Positions 1 to 5,531 of a stretch of DNA of 6,415 nt are shown here, one piece after another. How positions within the stretch are numbered: the first letter of the stretch is position 1; each line of letters opens with the position of its first letter. The notes under the pieces are model-generated. The model saw only the letters and a list, made by a program, of their open reading frames with translations, did no database searches and had not been told where the DNA came from. The position numbers and the translations under genes were made by a program. The stretch covers positions 1 through 6,415 of the forward strand of contig USBH01000097.1 of NCBI GenBank assembly GCA_900552925.1, given 5' to 3'. The stretch is from an uncultured Oscillospiraceae bacterium. Lineage in GTDB: Bacteria; Bacillota; Clostridia; Oscillospirales; Acutalibacteraceae.

Positions 1-50
1 GATCTACACCGTCTAATTCGTCGGCAGCGTCAGATGTGTATAAGAGACAG
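1..50 (+). other. Illumina Nextera i5-side adapter (artefact)
   Basis: This is library sequence, not genome. It reads as the end of the P5 oligo (1-9), an 8-base i5 index CGTCTAAT (10-17), the Nextera read-1 arm (18-31) and the 19-base Tn5 mosaic end AGATGTGTATAAGAGACAG (32-50). The order and spacing match the standard Nextera construct exactly. Genomic sequence starts at 51. Any reading frame begun inside these bases, such as a 37-codon upstream extension of spoVT, is spurious. Confidence 0.98.
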
Positions 51-52
51 AC

Positions 53-81
53 GAATATCATTCCTTTCGGTGCAAATACTA
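53..81 (+). promoter_or_regulatory. Candidate sigma-G-type promoter of spoVT
   Basis: GAATA (53-57) fits the GHATR type of -35 element. After 17 bases comes AATACTA (75-81), which matches the CATnnTA type of -10 element except at its first base. Bacillus subtilis spoVT is transcribed in the forespore by sigma-G, so this is the expected promoter class. The elements are short and the contig begins directly upstream, so this stays a weak call. There is no good sigma-A promoter between 51 and 146. Confidence 0.33.
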
Positions 82-146
82 CCTGCGCACCCAAAAGGCA
101 TTTTGCCGGTGCGTTCCACAAAGCAGAGAGGAGCGTTCGCATACCC

Positions 147-686
147 ATGAAAGCAACAGGTATCGTGCGCCGGATGGACGATCTCGGGCGGGTCGTTATC
201 CCGAAGGAGATCCGGCGCACCATGAAGATCGGCGAGGGCACGCCGCTCGAAATTTTCATCGATAAGGACGGCGGCATCATCTTCCGCAAATACTCCCCGG
301 TCGGCGAGCTGAGCGAAAGCGCGCAGCGCATGTCGGAGTGCGTTTCCGCCATGTGCGGCGCCGGCGTGGCGGTTTCCGACCGCGACCGCATCGTCGCCTC
401 CGCCGGCATCCCGAAGAAGGACCTGCTCGACAAGCCGGTCTCGAAGCAGCTCGAGGAGCTGATGCGCCGGAAGAAGCCGTTCGTTTCCTCCGGCGAGGAC
501 ACCGTGCTGGCCGCGGACGGCGGGCTGCGCACCGCAGACGCCGCCTTCCCGATTCTCAGCCAGGGCGACGTGTGCGGCATGTTCATGCTGATCAAGGGCG
601 AGGACAGCCACCCCGGGGAGCCGGAGGACAGCCTGCGCCTCGCAAAGCTCGCGGCCTCGTTTCTCGGCCGGGAAACCGTGCAGTGA
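147..686 (+). CDS. spoVT: Stage V sporulation protein T (SpoVT), AbrB-family regulator
   Basis: A 179-residue protein, close to the roughly 178 residues of Bacillus SpoVT. Residues 1-50 form an AbrB/MazE-type swapped-hairpin DNA-binding domain with the hallmark run IVRRMDDLGRVVIPKEIRR. Residues from about 55 to 178 correspond to the GAF-like regulatory domain of the family. SpoVT is a forespore transcription factor that adjusts sigma-G-dependent genes during late sporulation and affects spore coat and germination properties. The ATG at 147 is chosen because the family begins MKATGIVRR and a purine-rich AGAGAGGAG (125-133) precedes it, though the 13-base gap is long. The frame stays open upstream only by running into the adapter. 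A hairpin terminator follows within 10 bases, so the gene ends its transcript here. Its presence implies an endospore-forming Firmicute. Confidence 0.96.
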   Translation: MKATGIVRRMDDLGRVVIPKEIRRTMKIGEGTPLEIFIDKDGGIIFRKYSPVGELSESAQRMSECVSAMCGAGVAVSDRDRIVASAGIPKKDLLDKPVSKQLEELMRRKKPFVSSGEDTVLAADGGLRTADAAFPILSQGDVCGMFMLIKGEDSHPGEPEDSLRLAKLAASFLGRETVQ

Positions 687-687
687 G

Positions 688-730
688 AAAAATCCCGTGC
701 AGTCCGCAGAAGGCTGCGCGGGATTTTTTC
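688..730 (+). terminator. Rho-independent terminator of spoVT
   Basis: TCCCGTGCAG (693-702) pairs with CTGCGCGGGA (714-723), a 10-bp stem with one G-T wobble and an 11-base loop. Five A residues lie before it and six T residues after it, at 724-729. Confidence 0.9.
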
Positions 731-810
731 TTTTTCCATTGTTTTTCTGTGCAATATGAATATATTGACTTCAGGCAAAATAGAATATCTGTACAAGTTG
801 TGATTGGTGA

Positions 811-839
811 TTGCTTTTGCTGGGGAATTGGTATATAAT
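811..839 (+). promoter_or_regulatory. Sigma-A promoter of the EF-G-like gene
   Basis: TTGCTT (811-816), a 17-base spacer and a perfect TATAAT (834-839) predict transcription from about 846 and a leader of about 47 bases. The leader is AT-rich, with only a weak ACAAT/ATTGT pairing (847-851 with 862-866), and contains no riboswitch I can recognise. AAGGGGTG (880-887) is the likely ribosome-binding site, 5 bases before the ATG. Confidence 0.82.
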
Positions 840-892
840 TAAAAATACAATCTCGCATGAAATTGTGAAATATACATATAAGGGGTGTTTCC

Positions 893-2965
893 ATGAACAC
901 GTATCAGGCAAAGAACATCATCAACGTAGCAATGGCAGGCCATTCCGGCGCCGGCAAGACCTCCCTCGCAGAGGCAATGCTCTATCTTGCGGGCGCATCG
1001 GACCGCCGCGGTAAGGTGGGCGAGGGCAATACCGTCTGCGACTACGACCCCGAGGAGATCCGCCGCAAGACGTCGGTTTCCACGGCTGTCGCGCCGTTCG
1101 AGTGGAAAAACAAAAAGATCAACCTTCTGGACACCCCCGGTCTCTTCGACTTTGAGGGCGGCCTGTACGAGGCGACGCGCGCGGCGGAGTCCGTCGTGAT
1201 CGTCCTCGCGGGCAAGAGCGGCGTTTCCGTCGGCACCGAAAAGGCGTTCGCCGCCGCGGAGAAGCGCGGGCTTGCGAAGATCTTCTTCGTCAACGGCCTG
1301 TGCGACGAGGGCTCCGACTTCTACAAGGTCTTCGAGGACCTGAAGGCGAGCTTCGGCCCCTCCGTCTGCCCGATCGTCGTCCCGTATTTCGAGGACGGCA
1401 AGGCCGACAAATACATCAACATGCTCGAGTACAAGGCATACGACTATTCGGGCGGCAAGCCGGTCCAGGTGACGATGCCCGACATGGGCGCGCGCCTCGA
1501 GGGCCTGCGCACTGCCATTTACGAGGCCGTCGCCGAAACGAGCGACGAGCTCTTTGAAAAGTATTTCTCCGGCGAGGAGTTCACGCCGGAGGAGGTCATC
1601 ATCGGCGTCTCGCAGGGCGTCAAGCAGGGCACGATTTCGCCGGTCTTCTGCGGCGACGCGATGCTGATGCGCGGCATGGAGCAGTTTATGGACGGCCTGT
1701 GCTGGCTTGCGCCGAGCGCGGCCGACAAAGCCGCCGAGCTCGCCGTCGATGTGGACGGCAACCCGGTCGAGATCACGGTCAACGAGGACGCGGCCCCGGC
1801 GGCGATCGTCTTCAAGACGGTCGCGGACCCGTTCATCGGCAAGCTCTCCTACGTGAAGGTGATCTCCGGCAAAATCTCGACGGAGACCCAGCTCGTCAAC
1901 ATGCGCACCGGCAACGTCGAGCGCATCGGCAAGACCGTGACGATGTGCGGCAAAAAGCAGGAGGACGTCAAGGCGATCGTGGCCGGCGACATCGGCGCGA
2001 TCCCGAAGCTCTCCGCCGTCAATACCGGCGACACGCTGTGCGCGCCGGCGCGCAAGGTCACGCTCGACCCCATCGAGTACCCGACGCCCGAGATGAGCAT
2101 GGCCGTCGTCCCGAAGAACAAGGGCGACGAGGATAAGATTGCGCAGGGCATCATGCGCCTCGCCGAGGAGGACCCGACGATCCGCTTCGTCAACAACACC
2201 GAGACGAAGGAAATGGTCATCAGCGGCATGGGCGAGCAGCACCTCGACGTCATCGTCTCCAAGCTCAAGTCGAAATTCGGCGTGGACGTCACGCTGCGCA
2301 GCCCGCGCGTGCCGTACCGCGAGACAATCCGCAAGACGGTCTCCGTGCAGGGCCGCCACAAGAAGCAGACCGGCGGCCACGGCCAGTTCGGCGACGTTTG
2401 GATCGAGTTCTCCCCGTGCGACGCGGACGGCCTTGAATTCGCCGAGCGCGTCGTCGGCGGCGCGGTGCCGAAGGGCTTCTTCCCCGCCGTCGAAAAGGGC
2501 CTGCGCGACTGCATCGCGAAGGGCCCGCTCGCGGGCTACCCGGTCGTCGGCCTGAAGGCCACGCTGTACGACGGCTCCTACCACCCGGTCGATTCGAGCG
2601 AAATGTCGTTCAAGATGGCGGCGACGCTCGCCTACAAGGCCGGCATGCCGCAGGCGAACCCGGTCCTGCTCGAGCCGATCGGCGCGCTGAAGGTCACGGT
2701 GCCGGACGCGAACATGGGCGACATCATGGGCGAGGTCAACAAGCGCCGCGGCCGCGTGCTGGGCATGGCGCCGGCGGGCACGGGCTACCAGACCGTCGAG
2801 GCCGAAGCGCCGATGGCCGAAATGCACGATTTCAGCACGTATGTGCGCCAGGTCACGCAGGGCAGAGGCAGCTTCACGTTCGAGTTCGTGCGCTATGAAG
2901 AGGCGCCCGCGAACGTGGCGCAGAAGGTCATCGAGGCCGCCAAGGCCGCCGGCGAGGTCGAATAA
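893..2965 (+). CDS. EF-G-like translational GTPase (EF-G paralogue) with degenerate G4/G5 motifs
   Basis: The 690-residue protein has the full EF-G layout: a G domain (about 1-270), domain II beginning near PAAIVFKTVADPFIGKLSYV, domain III, domain IV with GGHGQFGDV (494-502) and GSYHPVDSSEMSFK, and a domain V with LEPIGALKVTVPDANMGDIMGE. EF-G drives mRNA-tRNA translocation in the cytoplasm. This protein resembles the paralogue group seen in many Clostridia and often named EF-G or FusA2; its exact role is not established. The P-loop GHSGAGKT (16-23), a switch-I Thr60 and DTPG (80-83) are present. The residue after DTPG, a catalytic His in classical EF-G, is Leu84. The G4 motif NKxD reads NGLC (134-137), and the G5 region has GDA (254-256) where CGSA is usual. 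No str-operon genes (rpsL, rpsG, tuf) are adjacent, which supports a paralogue. The start is set by a good Shine-Dalgarno and the conserved N-terminus. Confidence 0.93.
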   Translation: MNTYQAKNIINVAMAGHSGAGKTSLAEAMLYLAGASDRRGKVGEGNTVCDYDPEEIRRKTSVSTAVAPFEWKNKKINLLDTPGLFDFEGGLYEATRAAESVVIVLAGKSGVSVGTEKAFAAAEKRGLAKIFFVNGLCDEGSDFYKVFEDLKASFGPSVCPIVVPYFEDGKADKYINMLEYKAYDYSGGKPVQVTMPDMGARLEGLRTAIYEAVAETSDELFEKYFSGEEFTPEEVIIGVSQGVKQGTISPVFCGDAMLMRGMEQFMDGLCWLAPSAADKAAELAVDVDGNPVEITVNEDAAPAAIVFKTVADPFIGKLSYVKVISGKISTETQLVNMRTGNVERIGKTVTMCGKKQEDVKAIVAGDIGAIPKLSAVNTGDTLCAPARKVTLDPIEYPTPEMSMAVVPKNKGDEDKIAQGIMRLAEEDPTIRFVNNTETKEMVISGMGEQHLDVIVSKLKSKFGVDVTLRSPRVPYRETIRKTVSVQGRHKKQTGGHGQFGDVWIEFSPCDADGLEFAERVVGGAVPKGFFPAVEKGLRDCIAKGPLAGYPVVGLKATLYDGSYHPVDSSEMSFKMAATLAYKAGMPQANPVLLEPIGALKVTVPDANMGDIMGEVNKRRGRVLGMAPAGTGYQTVEAEAPMAEMHDFSTYVRQVTQGRGSFTFEFVRYEEAPANVAQKVIEAAKAAGEVE

Positions 2966-3000
2966 GGCCAAAGCCGCATAAAAAAGCAAATACAGGCAGC

Positions 3001-3036
3001 GAGCGCGGGCGGTTTTTCGTCCGCGCTCTTGATTTT
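3001..3036 (+). terminator. Probable terminator of the EF-G-like gene
   Basis: GAGCGCGG (3001-3008) pairs perfectly with CCGCGCTC (3021-3028) around a 12-base loop. It is followed by the modest U-tract TTGATTTT (3029-3036) and lies 35 bases past the stop codon. Confidence 0.72.
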
Positions 3037-3131
3037 CCCCGCAATTTTCCGCAGGGGAATCCTTCCCGCCCGCCGGCCGGGAGGACATCCTCGGCCTTTC
3101 GACGCATCTGCTCTGCATCTCCGAAAAGCCG
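3034..3131 (+). other. Series of further hairpins in a non-coding spacer
   Basis: Past the terminator there are three more possible stems: TTCCCC with GGGGAA (about 3035-3059), TCCCG with CGGGA (3064-3068 with 3078-3082), and CGGCcTTTCG with CGAAAaGCCG (3092-3101 with 3122-3131, one mismatch). The last one encloses a direct repeat of GCATCT. No coding frame here is convincing. It may be a structured 3' tail, a small RNA or simply GC-rich chance pairing. Confidence 0.35.
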
Positions 3132-3182
3132 TAAATATTTTGCCCGTTTATTCTGCTGAAGAATAATGTTTTCCGGATAACA

Positions 3183-3191
3183 TGCTATACT
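3183..3191 (+). promoter_or_regulatory. Extended -10 promoter of the zinc-ribbon gene
   Basis: TG-C-TATACT gives an extended -10 (TG at 3183-3184, TATACT at 3186-3191). No good -35 is found 16-18 bases upstream, which is normal for extended -10 promoters. Transcription would start near 3198. The ten bases ATGCTATACT recur exactly in the promoter of tRNA-Gln. Confidence 0.65.
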
Positions 3192-3205
3192 CAAGTTGGA
3201 GATTT

Positions 3206-3226
3206 GTGTGAAAAAGGATTTCACAC
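3206..3226 (+). promoter_or_regulatory. Perfect dyad, operator or leader hairpin
   Basis: GTGTGAAA (3206-3213) and TTTCACAC (3219-3226) are exact inverted copies separated by AAGGA. The dyad begins about 8 bases after the predicted transcription start. This suits a repressor operator in DNA or a small hairpin in the 5' leader of the zinc-ribbon gene. It has no T-tract, so it is not a terminator. Confidence 0.6.
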
Positions 3227-3257
3227 TGCACACCCCTTGTTTTCGGAAAGGAAAGGG

Positions 3258-3530
3258 ATGCTTATGATGTGCCCGAAATGCGGTAAACTGATCGAGGGCG
3301 GCGCGGTCCGCTGTCCGGACTGCGGCGCGGAGTTCGACCTCCAGTACGCCCCGCCCCGTCTCGAGCCGGGCCCCTCGCAGCTGCAGCAGACGCAGCCGAC
3401 CGTGATCCCCAAAAACGTGCCCGTCGGCAAGGCGAAGCACTCGCCGGGCTGGTGGGTCGGCGTCGGCGTGCTCGGTCTGGTCCTGCTCGTCGCGATCGCC
3501 ACCATCATCTACACGCGGTTTATCCCGTAA
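3258..3530 (+). CDS. Small zinc-ribbon protein with one C-terminal membrane helix
   Basis: A 90-residue protein if translation starts at 3258. ATGs at 3264 and 3267 would give 88 or 87 residues, and the purine run AAAGGAAAGGG (3247-3257) could serve any of them; most zinc-ribbon relatives begin M(M)CPKCG, so 3264 is plausible. The N-terminus has two CxxC knuckles, CPKCG and CPDCG, fourteen residues apart cysteine to cysteine, typical of a zinc-ribbon that binds one zinc ion. A Pro/Gln-rich linker follows, then one hydrophobic segment (GVGVLGLVLLVAIATIIY) and a short RFIP tail. With no signal peptide the zinc-ribbon probably faces the cytoplasm, anchored by its C-terminus. Proteins of this layout are common in Firmicutes and their function is unknown. 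It has its own promoter and terminator. Confidence 0.85.
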   Translation: MLMMCPKCGKLIEGGAVRCPDCGAEFDLQYAPPRLEPGPSQLQQTQPTVIPKNVPVGKAKHSPGWWVGVGVLGLVLLVAIATIIYTRFIP

Positions 3531-3544
3531 GCTGTCTGTGCCGG

Positions 3545-3580
3545 ACAGGACCGGATCGGTTTCCGGTCCTGTTCTTTTTT
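3545..3580 (+). terminator. Strong Rho-independent terminator of the zinc-ribbon gene
   Basis: ACAGGACCGG (3545-3554) pairs perfectly over 10 bp with CCGGTCCTGT (3563-3572) around an 8-base loop, followed by TCTTTTTT (3573-3580). A second GC-rich inverted repeat, CGCGGCGCG with CGCGCCGCG (3582-3590 with 3612-3620), lies just after it. Confidence 0.95.
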
Positions 3581-3633
3581 CCGCGGCGCGCCCCATTTTA
3601 CCGCCGCTTAACGCGCCGCGCCCTGTTTTGCGC

Positions 3634-3663
3634 TTGACACGCCGCCGCGGCCTGCGCTACAAT
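3634..3663 (+). promoter_or_regulatory. Sigma-A promoter of the DUF1015 gene
   Basis: A consensus TTGACA (3634-3639), an 18-base GC-rich spacer and TACAAT (3658-3663) put the transcription start near 3670. AAAGGAA (3678-3684) is the ribosome-binding site, 10 bases before the ATG at 3695. Confidence 0.85.
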
Positions 3664-3694
3664 TTAAAAAACGATTGAAAGGAACGAATCCACC

Positions 3695-4996
3695 ATGGCT
3701 GACATCAAGGCTTTCCACGCCCTGCGCTATACCGCTGCGGCCGGCTCCCCGGCAGAGCTGACCTGCCCGCCCTACGACATCATCAGCGACGCCGAGCGCG
3801 CCGAATACCTGGCCCGGAACCCGCACAACGTGATCCGGCTCGAGCTGCCGAAGGGCGAGGACCCCTACGGCGAGGCCGGCCGAACGCTGCGCGAATGGCT
3901 TGCGGACGGCACGCTGAAGTGCGACGACGACGCGGGCATCTACATCTATGAGGAGGAGTTCCTCACCGGCGTCGACCACGGCGAGAAGCGCGCGCTCAAG
4001 GGCATCATCTGCCTGGTGCGCGTGGAGGACTTCGACGCGGGCGTCGTGCTGCCGCACGAGGAGACGCTCTCGAAGGCCAAGCAGGACCGCTTCAGCCTGA
4101 TGCAGGCGACGAACTGCAATTTCAGCCAGATCTATTCCCTGTACATGGACGAAACCGGCGAGACCCGCCGCCGCATCGACCATCTTTCCAGCGGCACGCC
4201 GCGCTATGAATTCTCCGACGGCCTTGTGACGCACCGCCTCTGGATCGTCAACGACGCCGTCGCCATCGAGGCCTTCCGCAGCGACTTCGCCGCGCGCAGG
4301 CTCTACATCGCGGACGGCCACCACCGCTACGAAACCGCGATCAATTACCGCAATTACTGCCGCGAGAACGCCGTCTGGGCGCCGGGCAGCGAGTTCGTCA
4401 TGATGATGCTCGTCGACATGGAGAACCCCGGCCTCGTCGTTTTCCCGACGCACCGCCTCGTGCGCGGCCTGCCGGATTTCTCGCCGGAGCAGGTGCTCGC
4501 CGGCAGCGCCGCGTATTTCGACGCCGAGACGCTCTCGGACCGCGATGCCGTTGAGCCGCGCCTGAAGGCCGACTACGACGCGGGCAAGAAGTCGTTCGTG
4601 TTCGCCGCAGTGCAGGACGGCGCGCTCGCCTACACGCTCCTCACGCTGCGCGACCCGTCCGTGATGGCCGATTTTCTGCCGGAAAAGAGCGAAGCCTCCC
4701 GCGGGCTGGACGTCAGTGTGCTGCACACGCTGATTCTGGAGCGCGTGCTCGGCATCGACAAGGAAAACATGGCGAACCAGAAGAACCTGACCTACACGCG
4801 CTCCGCAGATGAGGCGCTTGAAAGCGTCCGCACGGGCGAAAGCCAGTGCGCGTTCCTGCTGAACCCGACGCGCGTGGAGGAGATCGGCGCCGTCGCCGCG
4901 GCGGGCGAAAAAATGCCGCAGAAATCGACGTATTTTTACCCGAAGCTCATCACCGGCCTCGTGATGAACAGTCTGGAAGCGCCGCTCGAGGACTGA
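3695..4996 (+). CDS. DUF1015 family protein (COG4198-like)
   Basis: A 433-residue soluble protein of the usual length for DUF1015. Family signatures are visible in order: an N-terminal FHALRY (7-12), PPYDII (25-30), NVIRLELP (45-52), LPHEETLSKAKQDR (119-132), IADGHHRYETA (205-215) and PTHRLV (251-256). The His/Asp-rich ADGHHRYET segment is the best candidate active-site region. The biochemical function is not settled. From memory, DUF1015 genes in some Clostridia and Thermotoga lie beside serA and serC, hinting at serine metabolism, but neither gene is nearby here. No signal peptide or membrane segment is seen. The gene is monocistronic, with a near-consensus promoter and its own terminator, which suggests steady expression. 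Codon use matches the EF-G-like gene, so it belongs to the same genome. Confidence 0.9.
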   Translation: MADIKAFHALRYTAAAGSPAELTCPPYDIISDAERAEYLARNPHNVIRLELPKGEDPYGEAGRTLREWLADGTLKCDDDAGIYIYEEEFLTGVDHGEKRALKGIICLVRVEDFDAGVVLPHEETLSKAKQDRFSLMQATNCNFSQIYSLYMDETGETRRRIDHLSSGTPRYEFSDGLVTHRLWIVNDAVAIEAFRSDFAARRLYIADGHHRYETAINYRNYCRENAVWAPGSEFVMMMLVDMENPGLVVFPTHRLVRGLPDFSPEQVLAGSAAYFDAETLSDRDAVEPRLKADYDAGKKSFVFAAVQDGALAYTLLTLRDPSVMADFLPEKSEASRGLDVSVLHTLILERVLGIDKENMANQKNLTYTRSADEALESVRTGESQCAFLLNPTRVEEIGAVAAAGEKMPQKSTYFYPKLITGLVMNSLEAPLED

Positions 4997-5000
4997 TTTT

Positions 5001-5051
5001 CCCGGCGCAAAACGCCCCGGCCCGGAAACGCCCGCGCCGGGGTTCTGTTTT
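5001..5051 (+). terminator. Terminator of the DUF1015 gene
   Basis: CCCCGGC (5015-5021) pairs with GCCGGGG (5036-5042), followed by TTCTGTTTT (5043-5051). A competing outer pairing, CCCGGCGC (5001-5008) with GCGCCGGG (5034-5041), is also perfect, so two folds are possible. It starts 4 bases after the stop codon. Confidence 0.8.
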
Positions 5052-5062
5052 GTGGAAAGGGT

Positions 5063-5091
5063 TTGACTATCGGGTAAAAATATGCTATACT
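5063..5091 (+). promoter_or_regulatory. Strong promoter of tRNA-Gln
   Basis: TTGACT (5063-5068), a 17-base spacer and TATACT (5086-5091) preceded by TGC form a near-consensus sigma-A promoter with an extended -10. The predicted start is near 5098, leaving about 20 bases of 5' leader for RNase P to remove. Confidence 0.88.
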
Positions 5092-5119
5092 TTTGCAGTC
5101 TCCCAAAGGAGAAACAGAT

Positions 5120-5194
5120 TGGGCTGTCGCCAAGCGGTAAGGCAACGGACTTTGACTCCGTCACCCGTGGGTTCGAATCCCGCCAGCCCAGCCA
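5120..5194 (+). tRNA. tRNA-Gln (anticodon UUG)
   Basis: A complete cloverleaf. The acceptor arms TGGGCTG (5120-5126) and CAGCCCA (5184-5190) pair over 7 bp, with discriminator G5191 and a genome-encoded CCA (5192-5194). The anticodon stem ACGGA/TCCGT holds the loop CTTTGAC with anticodon TTG (5152-5154), which reads CAA. The T arm is GTGGG-TTCGAAT-CCCGC (5167-5183). It is transcribed alone, with a promoter upstream and a terminator directly after the CCA. Confidence 0.98.
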
Positions 5195-5195
5195 C

Positions 5196-5234
5196 GTCGC
5201 GGCGAGCCCTTGTGGCTCGCCGCGACTTTCTTTT
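5196..5234 (+). terminator. Terminator of tRNA-Gln
   Basis: GTCGCGGCGAGCC (5196-5208) and GGCTCGCCGCGAC (5214-5226) form a perfect 13-bp stem with a 5-base loop, followed by TTTCTTTT (5227-5234). It begins only two bases after the tRNA 3' end. Confidence 0.95.
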
Positions 5235-5470
5235 CCGAAAGTCACGGCTTCACCTTTCGGGCTGCCGCTCCTCCTCCGCAAAAAGCCACGCTCGGTTCGG
5301 CTGCTCGGTTGCAAGCGCCCTCGCTGACGCCTCACTGTCGCTACCAGCTTTTTGCGGGATAACCTTCACGCAACCCCCTTGCCCCTCCTCTCCGAAAAAG
5401 GTCACGCTCGCGTCGCCTGTTCGCTTGTAAGCGCGCGCACGACGGCTTTGCGCTCATGCTGTTGCATGTT
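5235..5470. repeat. Gene-free spacer with diverged intergenic repeat units
   Basis: This stretch holds no credible gene. Two segments, 5275-5318 and 5391-5434, align without gaps at 35 of 44 positions by hand count and lie 116 bases apart. Each is preceded by a similar C/T-rich run (about 5262-5274 and 5379-5390). A third, shorter relative starts at 5234 (TCCGAAAGTCACGGCT) and aligns after a small gap. Inverted repeats accompany them: CCGAAAG/CTTTCGG (5235-5241, 5254-5260), GACTTTC/GAAAGTC (5224-5230, 5237-5243) and CCGCAAAAAGC/GCTTTTTGCGG (5276-5286, 5347-5357). This looks like a degenerate genome-specific intergenic repeat, possibly of REP/MITE kind. Open frames on both strands are low-complexity and change from unit to unit. 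Confidence 0.65.
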
Positions 5471-5479
5471 CCTAAACAG

Positions 5480-5523
5480 AAAAAATAGAGAAAGCCGACC
5501 ACTTTACCGTGATCGGCTTTCTC
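5480..5523 (-). terminator. Terminator of the tRNA-Gly-Arg-His transcript
   Basis: GAGAAAGCCGA (5488-5498) and TCGGCTTTCTC (5513-5523) form a perfect 11-bp stem. The inner CAC/GTG may extend it after a mismatch. On the minus strand the stem is followed by TATTTTTTC (5487 down to 5479), so it ends transcription coming from the tRNA cluster. The plus-strand side has no U-tract. Confidence 0.92.
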
Positions 5524-5531
5524 TTCAAATC

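Noticed and set aside
36..146. Upstream extension of spoVT by 37 codons
   Set aside because: The extension starts inside the Nextera adapter, and the family begins at the ATG at 147.
765..786. TTGACT with TAGAAT as a second promoter of the EF-G-like gene
   Set aside because: The spacer is only 10 bases, and no -10 lies at 16-18 bases. The overlapping CAATAT/ATATTG dyad (752-757, 762-767) is short and in AT-rich sequence.
839..3118. A 759-codon open frame on the minus strand antisense to the EF-G-like gene
   Set aside because: It is a shadow: its sequence is a low-complexity Arg/Ala/Leu/His/Asp-rich string with no domain, caused by the GC-rich third positions of the real gene opposite.
3204..3257. 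TTG start giving an 18-residue extension of the zinc-ribbon protein
   Set aside because: It would begin almost at the transcription start with a GGAG only 2 bases away, and it would run through the dyad. ATGs with a proper purine run follow at 3258-3267.
3582..3620. CGCGGCGCG/CGCGCCGCG as a second terminator
   Set aside because: The following bases are only CCCTGTTTT after a very GC-rich stem, and the preceding terminator is already complete. Chance pairing in GC-rich DNA is likely.
3608..5335. A 575-codon open frame on the minus strand
   Set aside because: It runs antisense to the DUF1015 gene and straight through tRNA-Gln and its terminator, and its composition is typical of an antisense GC-rich shadow.
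5235..5470. CRISPR array
   Set aside because: The units are only about 80 percent alike, lie 116 bases apart and are not separated by regular unique spacers.
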